The translations under genes were made by a program, and so were the position numbers. Positions 26,542 through 34,520 of a DNA stretch of 64,000 nt are shown in pieces. Positions within the stretch are counted from its first letter, which is position 1. Every line of letters begins with the position of its first letter. The notes below the pieces were generated by a model. That model was given only the letters and a program-made list of their open reading frames with translations, did not search any database and was not told the origin of the DNA. The DNA is from Hoeflea_A sp965249925 (GTDB lineage Bacteria; Pseudomonadota; Alphaproteobacteria; Rhizobiales; Rhizobiaceae). The stretch is from positions 7,440,001 through 7,504,000 of the forward strand of contig OZ252260.1 in NCBI GenBank assembly GCA_965249925.1. Reading direction: 5' to 3'.

Positions 26542-27473
26542 ATGTCCCGACCCCGCTTCTTGAGGTTCTTCGCACGTTCCTCGACCGCCGCCTCGCGACG
26601 TTCCGCGGCCCGTTCCGTCAGACCAATGGTGATTCGGTCGCCGAGGCGCAGGTCGACCGTTTCGATATCGCGTTCGAGCAGCCCCCGCGCGGCGTCGAAG
26701 CGCCGCAGCTTCTCAAGCGCAGCCTGCGCGCCGGAGGCCGGCAGGCGAAGCGTGATTCCATTCTCCAGCCGCACGTCCCATCGCCGGTCGGCAACCCGGA
26801 TGCTGGCCTTGACCTGATCCTTCAGCTCCGGCCACGAATCGAGCAATCTGTCGAATGCCGCGGCGTGCCGGTCGGCGCCGAGGCCCACATAAAGCGGCAG
26901 CCTCGAGTAGCCGTCATTGGCGAAGGGCGCGATCACGTTGCCGTCCTGCTCGATCAGCGACAATTCACGACCATGCTGCCAGATAGCGAAGGCGCGCCGC
27001 TCCGACAGCTTGACGTCAATCACGTCGGGAAAGACTTTGCGGACCTGTGCATCCGCAACCCAGGGCAGTGTCATGATGGCCGCGCGCGCCGCGTTCACAT
27101 CCAGCGTCACCGTAGACGTACCACCATCGAGTCCCAAACGCTGCACCACATCAATCGGCGAGGTTTCAACGTTGCCGGCCACATCGACCCGCTCAACGGC
27201 GAAGCCTGTCGCTGCGGTCACCGTTTCCACCAAAGCACGGAAATGACCGCCTTCAACCACGCCGTAAAGCCCGGTCAGAGTGAATAGAACCAGCAAAGCA
27301 CGTGTGCCCGTATACGGCGGAACGACAACACGTCCGTCGACCAGCGCCGTCAGGAAACGGGCCGGACGCCGCAGAACGCGCGGCAGAACAAGGCCGTGCT
27401 CCGCCAGCGCCACCCCCGGTGGGTCGCCGGCTGCACGCCGTGGTCCAAGCCATTTGTCGTTCAACGCTGGCAA
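26538..27473 (-). CDS. ftsQ: Cell division protein FtsQ
   Basis: 311-residue bitopic divisome protein. A cytoplasmic N-terminal tail of about 55 residues precedes one transmembrane segment (ALLVLFTLTGLYGVV), then the POTRA domain (VERVDVAGNVETSPIDVVQ, TLDVNAARAAIMTLPWVADAQVRKVFPDVIDV) and the beta domain. The start is TTG at 27473, inside the 3' end of ddl (13-base overlap); translation probably depends on ddl. C-terminal residues after the beta domain are highly charged. Confidence 0.93.
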   Translation of the reverse strand: MPALNDKWLGPRRAAGDPPGVALAEHGLVLPRVLRRPARFLTALVDGRVVVPPYTGTRALLVLFTLTGLYGVVEGGHFRALVETVTAATGFAVERVDVAGNVETSPIDVVQRLGLDGGTSTVTLDVNAARAAIMTLPWVADAQVRKVFPDVIDVKLSERRAFAIWQHGRELSLIEQDGNVIAPFANDGYSRLPLYVGLGADRHAAAFDRLLDSWPELKDQVKASIRVADRRWDVRLENGITLRLPASGAQAALEKLRRFDAARGLLERDIETVDLRLGDRITIGLTERAAERREAAVEERAKNLKKRGRDI

Positions 27474-28390
27474 GAAGCGTCCTCCACCATCCAGGTCAGC
27501 AATTCACCGAATTCATATCCGGCGAGCTGCGCGAGTTCGGGCACCAGGGAAGTGGGTGTCATGCCGGGTTGCGTGTTGATTTCGAGCCAAACGATTTCAC
27601 CGTCTTCGGAAAAACGGTCATCGTATCGAAAGTCCGAGCGGCTCACGCCGCGACACCCGAGTGCTTGATGCGCCTTCAGGGACAGTTTCTGTATTTTTTG
27701 GTAAATATTCGGTAAAATTTTAGCTGGGAATTCGTGTTTTGAGCCGCCTTTAACATATTTTGATTCGTAGTCGTAAAAGTCTGATCCGATTGGGAAGATT
27801 TCGGTCACGCCAAGCGGCGTGTCGCCCATGACGGCACAGGTCAGTTCGCGGCCATGGATGAACCTCTCGGCCATCACCCGGTCGCTGTAGGGCCAATCCT
27901 CGGAACCCAGAATCTGCGGTGGATGGGTCTGGTGCTCCTTGACGATGATCACGCCGAAACTCGACCCCTCGGCCACCGGCTTGACCACGTAGGGTGGCTT
28001 CATCGGGTGCTCCACACGAATCTCTCGGCGATGCAGCACCACCTCCTCCGCCACCGGCACGCCGGCGGCCGCGACAATCTTCTTGGCGTGCTGCTTGTCC
28101 ATGGCAAGCGCCGAGGCGGTGACACCGGAATGGGTGTACGGTATCTGCAGATATTCCAGGATCCCCTGGATGGCGCCGTCCTCTCCGAACGGGCCATGCA
28201 GGGCATTGAAGGCGACGTCCGGATTTAGCTCAGCCAGCACCGCCGCCACGTCGCGACCGACGTCGACGCGGGTCACCTGATAGCCCTCGGCCTCGAGTGC
28301 AAGCGCACAGGCCTCGCCGGACGACAGGCTCACCGGCCGCTCCGATGAAAAGCCGCCCATCAGCACCGCAACGTGCTTGTCCTTCCCCAT
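27461..28390 (-). CDS. ddl: D-alanine--D-alanine ligase
   Basis: 309-residue ATP-grasp enzyme that makes the D-Ala-D-Ala dipeptide for MurF. Motifs: VAVLMGGFSSERPVSLSSG, ALHGPFGEDGAIQGILE, the ATP loop KPVAEGSSFGV and the metal-binding ending WLEINTQPGMTPTSL. Length is normal. In most Rhizobiales it directly or nearly follows murB; here it is separated from murB by an accessory block. It probably has its own promoter in the 444-base gap upstream. Confidence 0.97.
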   Translation of the reverse strand: MGKDKHVAVLMGGFSSERPVSLSSGEACALALEAEGYQVTRVDVGRDVAAVLAELNPDVAFNALHGPFGEDGAIQGILEYLQIPYTHSGVTASALAMDKQHAKKIVAAAGVPVAEEVVLHRREIRVEHPMKPPYVVKPVAEGSSFGVIIVKEHQTHPPQILGSEDWPYSDRVMAERFIHGRELTCAVMGDTPLGVTEIFPIGSDFYDYESKYVKGGSKHEFPAKILPNIYQKIQKLSLKAHQALGCRGVSRSDFRYDDRFSEDGEIVWLEINTQPGMTPTSLVPELAQLAGYEFGELLTWMVEDASCQR

Positions 28391-28834
28391 GTCATCCTTC
28401 CGTACCAGGACGTCCCGTCCGGTTTGACGTCACGCGCCCCGCAGACCGCCGCCCGGAACACTTAACGAATCAAATTACGGAAACACTGAGGCCAGTAGAA
28501 TCAGAGAGTTGCGTGGAGGGCAACCGTTAAAAGCCAATAGCTCGGCGATTTGCCGGAATGGGGTGATTTTCAGTCGTACCATCTCCCGATTGGCCTTCAT
28601 CAGCACAAGCTCTTGTCGCGGGTTTGGCGCCCGCTCCCAGGATATCTCTGACCGATCAGAAACTCTCCGGCAGATTCAAAACCGACCGCGTGTCCCTGGC
28701 ATCGGCAATCGCTTCCGTGGCTCTAAATCATCGAGCATTAGTATTCGAGTTAATGTGATTTTTACATCATACGCCATAAGTATCTGTTTTCAATAATGAA
28801 TGATTCACTTTGACTATTATGTCGGCCGGATGAT
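28391..28834. other. Gap between ddl and the AAA_28 gene
   Basis: 444 bases with no recognisable gene. The part from 28690 to 28840 is distinctly AT-rich and marks the edge of the accessory block. A 41-codon minus-strand frame ending near 28480 has no support. It presumably contains the promoter for ddl-ftsQAZ. I find no correctly spaced CtrA box here. Confidence 0.5.
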
Positions 28835-29365
28835 CTATCGAGCAAGCGTTTTAAGGACGAATGCGACACGCCGCTCGATGCTCGCCTTGGGCAGCACATG
28901 CAAATCGTATCCATGCAGCGGATAGAATCGCGTGAGGCGCTCAAACTCTGCCGCGGCCTGGTGAAATCCGTGTCGCCGTTCCCCGTCAGTGACATAAATC
29001 TCGGGCCATGGCGGCGCCAGAAACACGGCGCGACCGTAACGGCCGCCAATCTGCACACCCTGAAGTGCATCAGTGTGGCCCAGATGTGTGAGCGCTGCGG
29101 CGGCGTCGACCAGTCCCCTGTCGAAGAAAACCGTTCCGGTTTGGCTCTTCGCCGCTTCAAGATCGGATAACGACACGGTCAGCGCCCGCCGGGCAAAAGC
29201 CACCGGATCATGCCAGGGCAGTGCCGCACCGTCGCCGGACAGCTCTTCCCTGACGATACGGCGACCGGGCTCCTCCACCACCCCATATCCACGCGTGTTC
29301 AACGCTTCCAAAAGCGATGACTTGCCACCGCCGGAACACCCCGAGATCACGACGAAACGGTCCAA
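28835..29365 (-). CDS. AAA_28-type P-loop ATPase / putative nucleoside-type kinase
   Basis: 176-residue P-loop protein. FVVISGCSGGGKSSLLEAL at the very start is Walker A. VVEEPGRRIVREEL and TVFFDRGLVDAAAALTHLG match the AAA_28 family, related to the kinase domain of NadR. The chosen start is TTG at 29365, 7 bases after the NADAR stop codon, with AAAGG before it; a GTG at 29413 would overlap that gene by 41 bases. The pairing suggests joint action on an NAD or nucleotide derivative, but this is inference. Confidence 0.75.
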   Translation of the reverse strand: MDRFVVISGCSGGGKSSLLEALNTRGYGVVEEPGRRIVREELSGDGAALPWHDPVAFARRALTVSLSDLEAAKSQTGTVFFDRGLVDAAAALTHLGHTDALQGVQIGGRYGRAVFLAPPWPEIYVTDGERRHGFHQAAAEFERLTRFYPLHGYDLHVLPKASIERRVAFVLKTLAR

Positions 29366-29372
29366 GCGCGCT

Positions 29373-29822
29373 TTAGCCTTTCTGACGCTCCGATCGTAAC
29401 TCCGCGCGCACACGCATCAGGATCAGGCCCAGCTTATTAAGGCCTTTGCCGTCTGGCCCGCATCCCCAGTAGCCGTCCATCGGCGCATTTTCGACGAGCG
29501 TTTCGTTTCCGGTCCGCTGAAGCAACTGTCGAAGTTCATCATGGGTCTCGAACTTTTTGCGGACCGCCCTGTACATAATGTCGTCCTTCACCTGCTCCCA
29601 ATCGTCCCGCAGCGGAATCTTACGGGTGCGACCGAGTGATTTCGCATCCTTCGGTTTGCGGGCGCGTCGAATACGATCGCGATAGTCGGCATCGAGGAAC
29701 TTCTGCGCTTGAAAATAGTGCTCAACCGTTGGCCACCAGACATCGTCAAGTGCGACGCCGAAGGGTGCAAAGTTCGACAATTCAGCGTACCGGTCGGTCT
29801 GTGAATAGAAGTAAATCGTCAT
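29373..29822 (-). CDS. NADAR family protein (YbiA/DUF1768)
   Basis: 149-residue NADAR-domain protein. The family includes N-glycosidases of damaged riboflavin intermediates (YbiA) and hydrolases that remove ADP-ribose from guanine, counteracting DarT1-type toxins. Diagnostic motifs: FSNFAPF-type SNFAPFGVALDD, WPTVEHYFQAQKF (E34 region), ENAPMDGYWGCGPDGKGLNKLG (D116, W119) and ILMRVRAEL. All key family positions I know of appear kept, so it is likely active. It stands upstream of the AAA_28 gene in one operon. No DarT-like toxin is visible nearby. Confidence 0.88.
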   Translation of the reverse strand: MTIYFYSQTDRYAELSNFAPFGVALDDVWWPTVEHYFQAQKFLDADYRDRIRRARKPKDAKSLGRTRKIPLRDDWEQVKDDIMYRAVRKKFETHDELRQLLQRTGNETLVENAPMDGYWGCGPDGKGLNKLGLILMRVRAELRSERQKG

Positions 29823-29844
29823 CGGGCGTTACCATTGCCGGCTA

Positions 29845-29982
29845 TCAGCCACGCAAAGCGCTTAAAACAAGTCTCATCTGGGCTAAAGCTGCTACATCCA
29901 AACGGCACGACCAAACCCCGGAACTGCCGGCGGCGGCCAGTGCATTGCCCAGAAACCGTCGATGGCTGGTTTCATGACGCAT
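29845..29982 (-). CDS. Possible 45-residue small protein
   Basis: Frame MRHETSHRRFLGNALAAAGS ending LSALRG, with AGAGGTGAC 4-12 bases before the ATG. The HRRFLGNALAAAGS start reminds me of small alphaproteobacterial proteins, but the C-terminal half is unfamiliar. It lies 22 bases upstream of the NADAR gene on the same strand and could be its leader cistron. Weak evidence. Confidence 0.35.
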   Translation of the reverse strand: MRHETSHRRFLGNALAAAGSSGVWSCRLDVAALAQMRLVLSALRG

Positions 29983-30143
29983 AATGTCACCTCTGCGTTG
30001 ACCTTTGCCCGGTCGTTCCCGTTCGGCACTCTCTCGCTCGTTCCTGTTTAAGCAAGTTTGGAGATCAAGGCGAGCCAACGACACCGCCCGCAGGCGATCA
30101 TCTGACCCGCGCACGAAAGCTTCCGCTGTTCAATCGGCGCTGG

Positions 30144-30302
30144 CTATCCCGAGCCGCTCACCAAGTTCGGCCACAGCCCGATGACACCAAACAGGATGAG
30201 ATAGAACGCGACCACATAGTTCAGAAGACGCGGCATAAGAAGAATCAGCACACCGGCGATCAGGGAAATCAGCGGCTGTGCCATGACAACGTTGAATTCC
30301 AT
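30144..30302 (-). CDS. DUF3096-like small membrane protein
   Basis: 52 residues: MEFNVVMAQPLISLIAGVLILLMPRLLNYVVAFYLILFGVIGLWPN. Two closely packed hydrophobic helices and the L-I-x-G-V-L-I-L-x-M-P-R-L-L-N-Y core match the DUF3096 family, small inner-membrane proteins of unknown function. AAGGAT lies before the ATG at 30302. Longer in-frame starts add residues with no family support. Confidence 0.8.
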   Translation of the reverse strand: MEFNVVMAQPLISLIAGVLILLMPRLLNYVVAFYLILFGVIGLWPNLVSGSG

Positions 30303-30695
30303 GGGAACATCCTTTTCGGTTAGAGTCGTACGCACACCCATTTCGGACGCCCGCGGCCATATCCGTTTCGGATACAACCCGAACATCGCACACCCCACCG
30401 CGTTCATGCCGCGACGCGACCGAATCACCTTATCAAAACACTAACAAAAACAGATCCGATGGGTAGCGTGACCGGGCGTCAATTTGCTGGTGTCAACAAC
30501 CTGCTGTCCTTGGCACCCGCAGCCGTTCGACAGGGTGAAGCGGCTCGGGGATGTCCTCAAGCGTTCCGATTCGGCTGGCAACCGGAATTCGTGGTATACT
30601 TGACCAGTTGGCTGAAGCGCTATGGACCGTCGGCCAGCAACCGCTGCACAACCGGACTGGCGCTCGGCCTCCAACAGAGCATGGAGGTTGGTGTC
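30303..30695. other. Divergent intergenic region
   Basis: About 390 bases between the DUF3096-like gene (minus) and the Cys-rich secreted protein (plus). It should hold promoters for both directions. A locally A-rich stretch lies at 30430-30455. I see no repeat or named site. Open frames crossing it lack support. Confidence 0.45.
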
Positions 30696-31088
30696 ATGAT
30701 GACCCTCCCGAGGCAAGCCCTCCACCCGATCGTTGCCACGGCCAGCATTTTGTTGTTGCTGGCGGCGGCCGCCCACCCGCAGTCGAAACTCTCCACACGG
30801 ACCACGACAGGCGACTCCGTAAAGGTCGTCGGTCAGTTGCCACCGGGCATGTCGGTCCGCGGCGGTCGGCTCAGTCTGCCCAGCGGCTATCGTCTGACCA
30901 CGTCTGGCAAAACCGGTAATTTTAATCCCACCGGACGGCTGACCAGCACAAGCGGCGGTACCCGCTCCGGTTCGGGCACGATCGAGTGCGATGGTTGCTG
31001 TGACGTGGCGACAACCGGAACACCGCCGAAGGCTTACTGCTCCAAGACCGGTAACTGCGGCTGCATCACCACGATCACGATAAAATAG
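30696..31088 (+). CDS. Secreted Cys-rich hypothetical protein
   Basis: 130 residues. A signal peptide (HPIVATASILLLLAAAAHPQS) is followed by a Gly/Ser/Thr-rich, low-complexity middle. A compact C-terminus carries five cysteines in ECDGCCDVATTG, YCSKTGNCGC-type spacing (two as CC), which suggests disulfides or a metal site. GGAGG lies 8 bases before the ATG at 30696, which decides the start over upstream in-frame codons. It is the only plus-strand gene inside the dcw region. I do not recognise the family. Confidence 0.65.
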   Translation: MMTLPRQALHPIVATASILLLLAAAAHPQSKLSTRTTTGDSVKVVGQLPPGMSVRGGRLSLPSGYRLTTSGKTGNFNPTGRLTSTSGGTRSGSGTIECDGCCDVATTGTPPKAYCSKTGNCGCITTITIK

Positions 31089-31224
31089 GGCGACGGGGCC
31101 AGGCCCGGCGAAGCAGCAGCGGCAGCAGTGCAGCTACTTCCGTGAGCTGACTTCATGTCGTCAAGAGGTGGTCGTAGGCATTCATGGCCCGCCTGCTCGA
31201 CCGGCAGGCGCGGCCGCCGTCGTT

Positions 31225-32028
31225 TTATGAAGCCTCCGAATAGGAAGGCGATTTGCGGACCCGCTGATCCTCATCGTCCGTCCGCGGCCGGAACGCAACC
31301 CGATTGCGGCCGGCCTGTTTGGCGCCGTAAAGCGATCGGTCGGCGTGGTCCATGACTTCATACATGCGTTCTCGGACTGGCGCTGGAGCAATGCCGATAC
31401 TGACCGTCAGCTTGTGCCTTACGCCGGGCACCGGTGAAAACGGTGCGCGTTCGACGCCACGTCGAATGGACTCTGCCATGTCCCAGGCTTTCTCTGGACT
31501 CATGTCGGATAAAAACAGGGCGAATTCTTCACCACCAATGCGGCCGAGTATGTCCGTTTCGCGGATTTCATCACGTAAAACCCTGACCACTGCCAGCAGC
31601 GCCTGGTCGCCCGCTTGATAGCCGTGCAGATCATTGATTTTTTTGAAGTGGTCGACGTCGACGATCAGCAGGAAACCGGCATCGGACTTGCGTCGCCGAA
31701 ACTTGGTCTTGACCATGAAGCTCTCGCGATTGAGCAGCCCCGTCACCGCGTCGGTCGACGCCCGGCGTTCGGCCTCTTCATACATGCCCTTGAGTTCTTT
31801 ATGCGCCTCCTGCAGTTGGTCATGTAGACGGCGCACCTTTTGGCTTTGGGCACACAGGTACCAAATCGTCGGCCCACCGACCACGATCGGGACAACGGCA
31901 GCGATCGACAGCGCCATCATCAACGCGTCGCTGCCTGGAAAGAAGATTTGCATCAACGCGAAAGTGACCAGAACAGAGACGGCAACCGATGCCAGGGTAA
32001 ACAGCAAAACCTGTCGTATCATACCCAC
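31225..32028 (-). CDS. Membrane-bound diguanylate cyclase (GGDEF)
   Basis: 267 residues. Two transmembrane helices (about 7-30 and 36-58) precede a short coiled segment (LHDQLQEAHKELKGMYEEAERR), then a GGDEF domain with DAVTGLLNRESF, DVDHFKKINDLHGYQAGD and the active-site GGEEF at 165-169. RETD at 156-159 is a correctly placed inhibitory I-site, so feedback control by cyclic di-GMP is expected. The enzyme should be active. Its periplasmic part is too short for a sensor domain. The start is GTG at 32028, or ATG two codons later. Confidence 0.92.
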   Translation of the reverse strand: MGMIRQVLLFTLASVAVSVLVTFALMQIFFPGSDALMMALSIAAVVPIVVGGPTIWYLCAQSQKVRRLHDQLQEAHKELKGMYEEAERRASTDAVTGLLNRESFMVKTKFRRRKSDAGFLLIVDVDHFKKINDLHGYQAGDQALLAVVRVLRDEIRETDILGRIGGEEFALFLSDMSPEKAWDMAESIRRGVERAPFSPVPGVRHKLTVSIGIAPAPVRERMYEVMDHADRSLYGAKQAGRNRVAFRPRTDDEDQRVRKSPSYSEAS

Positions 32029-32136
32029 GATAGTTCAACGCCCCACGGACAGTGACAACCAATCTATCGAGACAGGCTTACCATTCCGTTTCCCGGGGGC
32101 CTGAAGCTGACCGACTATAGGAATCAAATCATCGGA

Positions 32137-33108
32137 TCAAAGCATGCGTCCGAGAAACGCCTGCACCACCTGGCCGTCGCGAAACAGGCCGATGCGTTTG
32201 ATCTCCCACTCCAGGCGGATACCGGAATGCTCAAGCACCCTTGCCCGCACCGTCTCTCCCAGCATTTCCAGGTCGTAGGCCGTCGCAGGCCCGGTGTTGA
32301 TCATGAAATTGCAATGCATCGGCGACATCTGCGCACCGCCGATCATCAGCCCCCGGCAGCCCGCTTCGTCGATGACCTTCCAGGCGGAAGAGTTCGGCGG
32401 GTTTTTGAATGTGGAGCCACCGGTTTTTTCGCGGATCGGCTGCACCGATTCGCGATGCAACTGCACCTCGGCCATTTGCGACCGGATGGCTTCCTGCTCC
32501 TCCGGATAGCCTTCGAAGACGGCGCGCGTGAAGATCAGATCCGACGGGGCGCCGGAATGCCGGTAGGCATAGCCCATTTCCTCGCCGCTCAGGACGTGCT
32601 TCTGACCGGACCGATCCAGCGCGTGGACCTCGACGACCCGCTCCGCGGTTTCAGTGCCGTTGGCGCCGGCGTTCATGCGAAGGGCGCCGCCGACGGTGCC
32701 CGGAATACCATGATAGAAGTGAAAGCCGCCGATCCCGCCAAAATGCGCCGCAGCGGCAAGCCGTTTGTCCGGGCAGGCTGCCCCCGCCTCGATGCGCGTG
32801 TCCGTCAGGCGTTGGGCCTGCCCGAAGCCCTTGGCCGACAGGCGCACCACCACGCCCGGGATTCCGCCGTCACGGACGAGCAGGTTGGAACCGACACCGA
32901 CCGTCATCAGCGGAATGTCCGGCGGCAGCTTTTGCAGGACCCTCGCAAGGTCGGCTTCATCAGCCGGCTGAAATAGGATCTGCGCCGGACCGCCGACTTG
33001 AAACCAGGTCAGATCCGACATGGGCGCATTCGCGCTGACCCGACCGCTCAAATCGGCAAATACGTTCGAGAGTGCTTTCAGAAGCTCTTCACCGTCAGCG
33101 GCCGTCAT
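32137..33108 (-). CDS. murB: UDP-N-acetylenolpyruvoylglucosamine reductase
   Basis: 323-residue flavoenzyme that reduces the enolpyruvyl group to give UDP-MurNAc. FAD-binding motifs TVGVGSNLLVRDGGIPGVV and GIPGTVGGALRMNAGANG are present, with the catalytic EKTGGSTFKNPP and the C-terminal GAQMSPMHCNFMIN region of type I/IIa enzymes. The ATG at 33108 overlaps the murC stop by four bases (ATGA). Confidence 0.97.
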   Translation of the reverse strand: MTAADGEELLKALSNVFADLSGRVSANAPMSDLTWFQVGGPAQILFQPADEADLARVLQKLPPDIPLMTVGVGSNLLVRDGGIPGVVVRLSAKGFGQAQRLTDTRIEAGAACPDKRLAAAAHFGGIGGFHFYHGIPGTVGGALRMNAGANGTETAERVVEVHALDRSGQKHVLSGEEMGYAYRHSGAPSDLIFTRAVFEGYPEEQEAIRSQMAEVQLHRESVQPIREKTGGSTFKNPPNSSAWKVIDEAGCRGLMIGGAQMSPMHCNFMINTGPATAYDLEMLGETVRARVLEHSGIRLEWEIKRIGLFRDGQVVQAFLGRML

Positions 33109-34520
33109 CCCGCACTCCCATCCAGGGCCTGCAGTTCCCGCTCCAGCCCGGCCGCCCAGTTGGTGATGCTGCCGGCGCCAAGACAAATGACGAAATCGCC
33201 TTCCTTGGCCTCTTCTCGGATCAGCGGCGCCAGCGATTCCGGCCCCTCGAGCAACCGCGCATCGCGATGTCCGGCAGCTTTGATGCGGGACACCAGTTCG
33301 TCTGAATCGACGCCATCGATCGGATCCTCACCGGCTGTAAACACCGGAGCGACGGCAACCAAATCGGCATCGTTGAAACAGCCGGCAAAATCATCGAACA
33401 GGCTGGACAGCCGAGTGTAACGATGCGGTTGCGCGATCGCGATCACACGCCCGGAACAGGCATCGCGTGCCGCCGACAGCACGGCTCGAATCTCAACCGG
33501 GTGGTGGCCATAGTCATCGAAGATCGCAACGCCGCGCCATGTTCCGACCCGCGTAAAGCGCCGTTTGACACCGCCGAACGCTGCGAGACCGCGGGAGATG
33601 GCTTCGGGCCCGATGCCCAGTTCATGCGCCACCGCGATGGCGGCCGTCGCATTCGACACATTGTGCCGGCCGGGCATCGGCAAACGCAAATCCCGAATGC
33701 TGATGGACTCCCCGCCCTTGCGGCTGCGAATGTCAATATCGAAGACCGCGGTGGCACCCTCCATGCGCAGGTTGGAATACCGCACATCGGCCTGGGGATT
33801 CTCTCCATACGTCACGAGGCGCCGATCATCGATACTGGCGACCAGCGCCTGCACCTCGGAATGATCCAGACACATCACGCCGAATCCGTAAAACGGCACG
33901 TTTTCGACAAATTGCGAGAAAGCATCGCGCACCCTGTCGAAAGTGCCGTAAAAGTCCAGGTGCTCCGGGTCGATATTGGTCACCACCGCGACGTCGGCCG
34001 GCAACTTGAGAAACGTGCCATCCGATTCATCGGCTTCGACCACCATCCATTCGCCCTCGCCCATACGGGCGTTGGTGCCGTAGGCGTTGATAATGCCTCC
34101 GTTGATAACCGTTGGATCAAGTCCACCGGCATCGAGAAGTGTCGCCACCATCGACGTGGTCGTGGTCTTGCCGTGCGTACCGCCGATCGCCACCGCATTG
34201 CGGAAGCGCATCAATTCGGCCAGCATTTCGGCTCGGCGGACGATTGGCAGGCTGCGTTCCCGCGCCGCCACCAGTTCCGGATTGTCATGGCGAATGGCGG
34301 TCGACACCACGACCACCTCGGCTTCGTCGAGATTGTCGGCGCTGTGTCCAATGGCCACGGGAATGCCCTTGGTCCGCAGCCGCTGCACATTGGCGTTGTC
34401 GGAGATATCGGAGCCCTGCACGCTGTGGCCGAGATTGTGCAGCATCTCGGCAATACCGCTCATGCCGATGCCGCCGATCCCGACGAAGTGCACCAGACCG
34501 ATATTTTGCGGCATTTTCAT
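33105..34520 (-). CDS. murC: UDP-N-acetylmuramate--L-alanine ligase
   Basis: 471-residue Mur ligase that adds L-Ala to UDP-MurNAc. The N-terminal Rossmann motif is HFVGIGGIGMSGIAEML, the ATP loop is AIGGTHGKTTTTSMV, and the central domain has VEADESDGTFLKL and TNIDPEHLDFYG. The C-terminal domain has FDDYGHHPVEIRAVL. It is coupled at both ends: ATGA overlap with murG upstream and with murB downstream. Confidence 0.98.
   Translation of the reverse strand: MKMPQNIGLVHFVGIGGIGMSGIAEMLHNLGHSVQGSDISDNANVQRLRTKGIPVAIGHSADNLDEAEVVVVSTAIRHDNPELVAARERSLPIVRRAEMLAELMRFRNAVAIGGTHGKTTTTSMVATLLDAGGLDPTVINGGIINAYGTNARMGEGEWMVVEADESDGTFLKLPADVAVVTNIDPEHLDFYGTFDRVRDAFSQFVENVPFYGFGVMCLDHSEVQALVASIDDRRLVTYGENPQADVRYSNLRMEGATAVFDIDIRSRKGGESISIRDLRLPMPGRHNVSNATAAIAVAHELGIGPEAISRGLAAFGGVKRRFTRVGTWRGVAIFDDYGHHPVEIRAVLSAARDACSGRVIAIAQPHRYTRLSSLFDDFAGCFNDADLVAVAPVFTAGEDPIDGVDSDELVSRIKAAGHRDARLLEGPESLAPLIREEAKEGDFVICLGAGSITNWAAGLERELQALDGSAG

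Noticed and set aside
28455..28475. TTAAC...TTAC near 28460 as a CtrA box upstream of ddl
   Set aside because: Spacing between half-sites is 9 bases, not 7.
28480..28796. Short frames in the ddl upstream gap
   Set aside because: No ribosome site, no family resemblance and mixed codon use; better regarded as non-coding.
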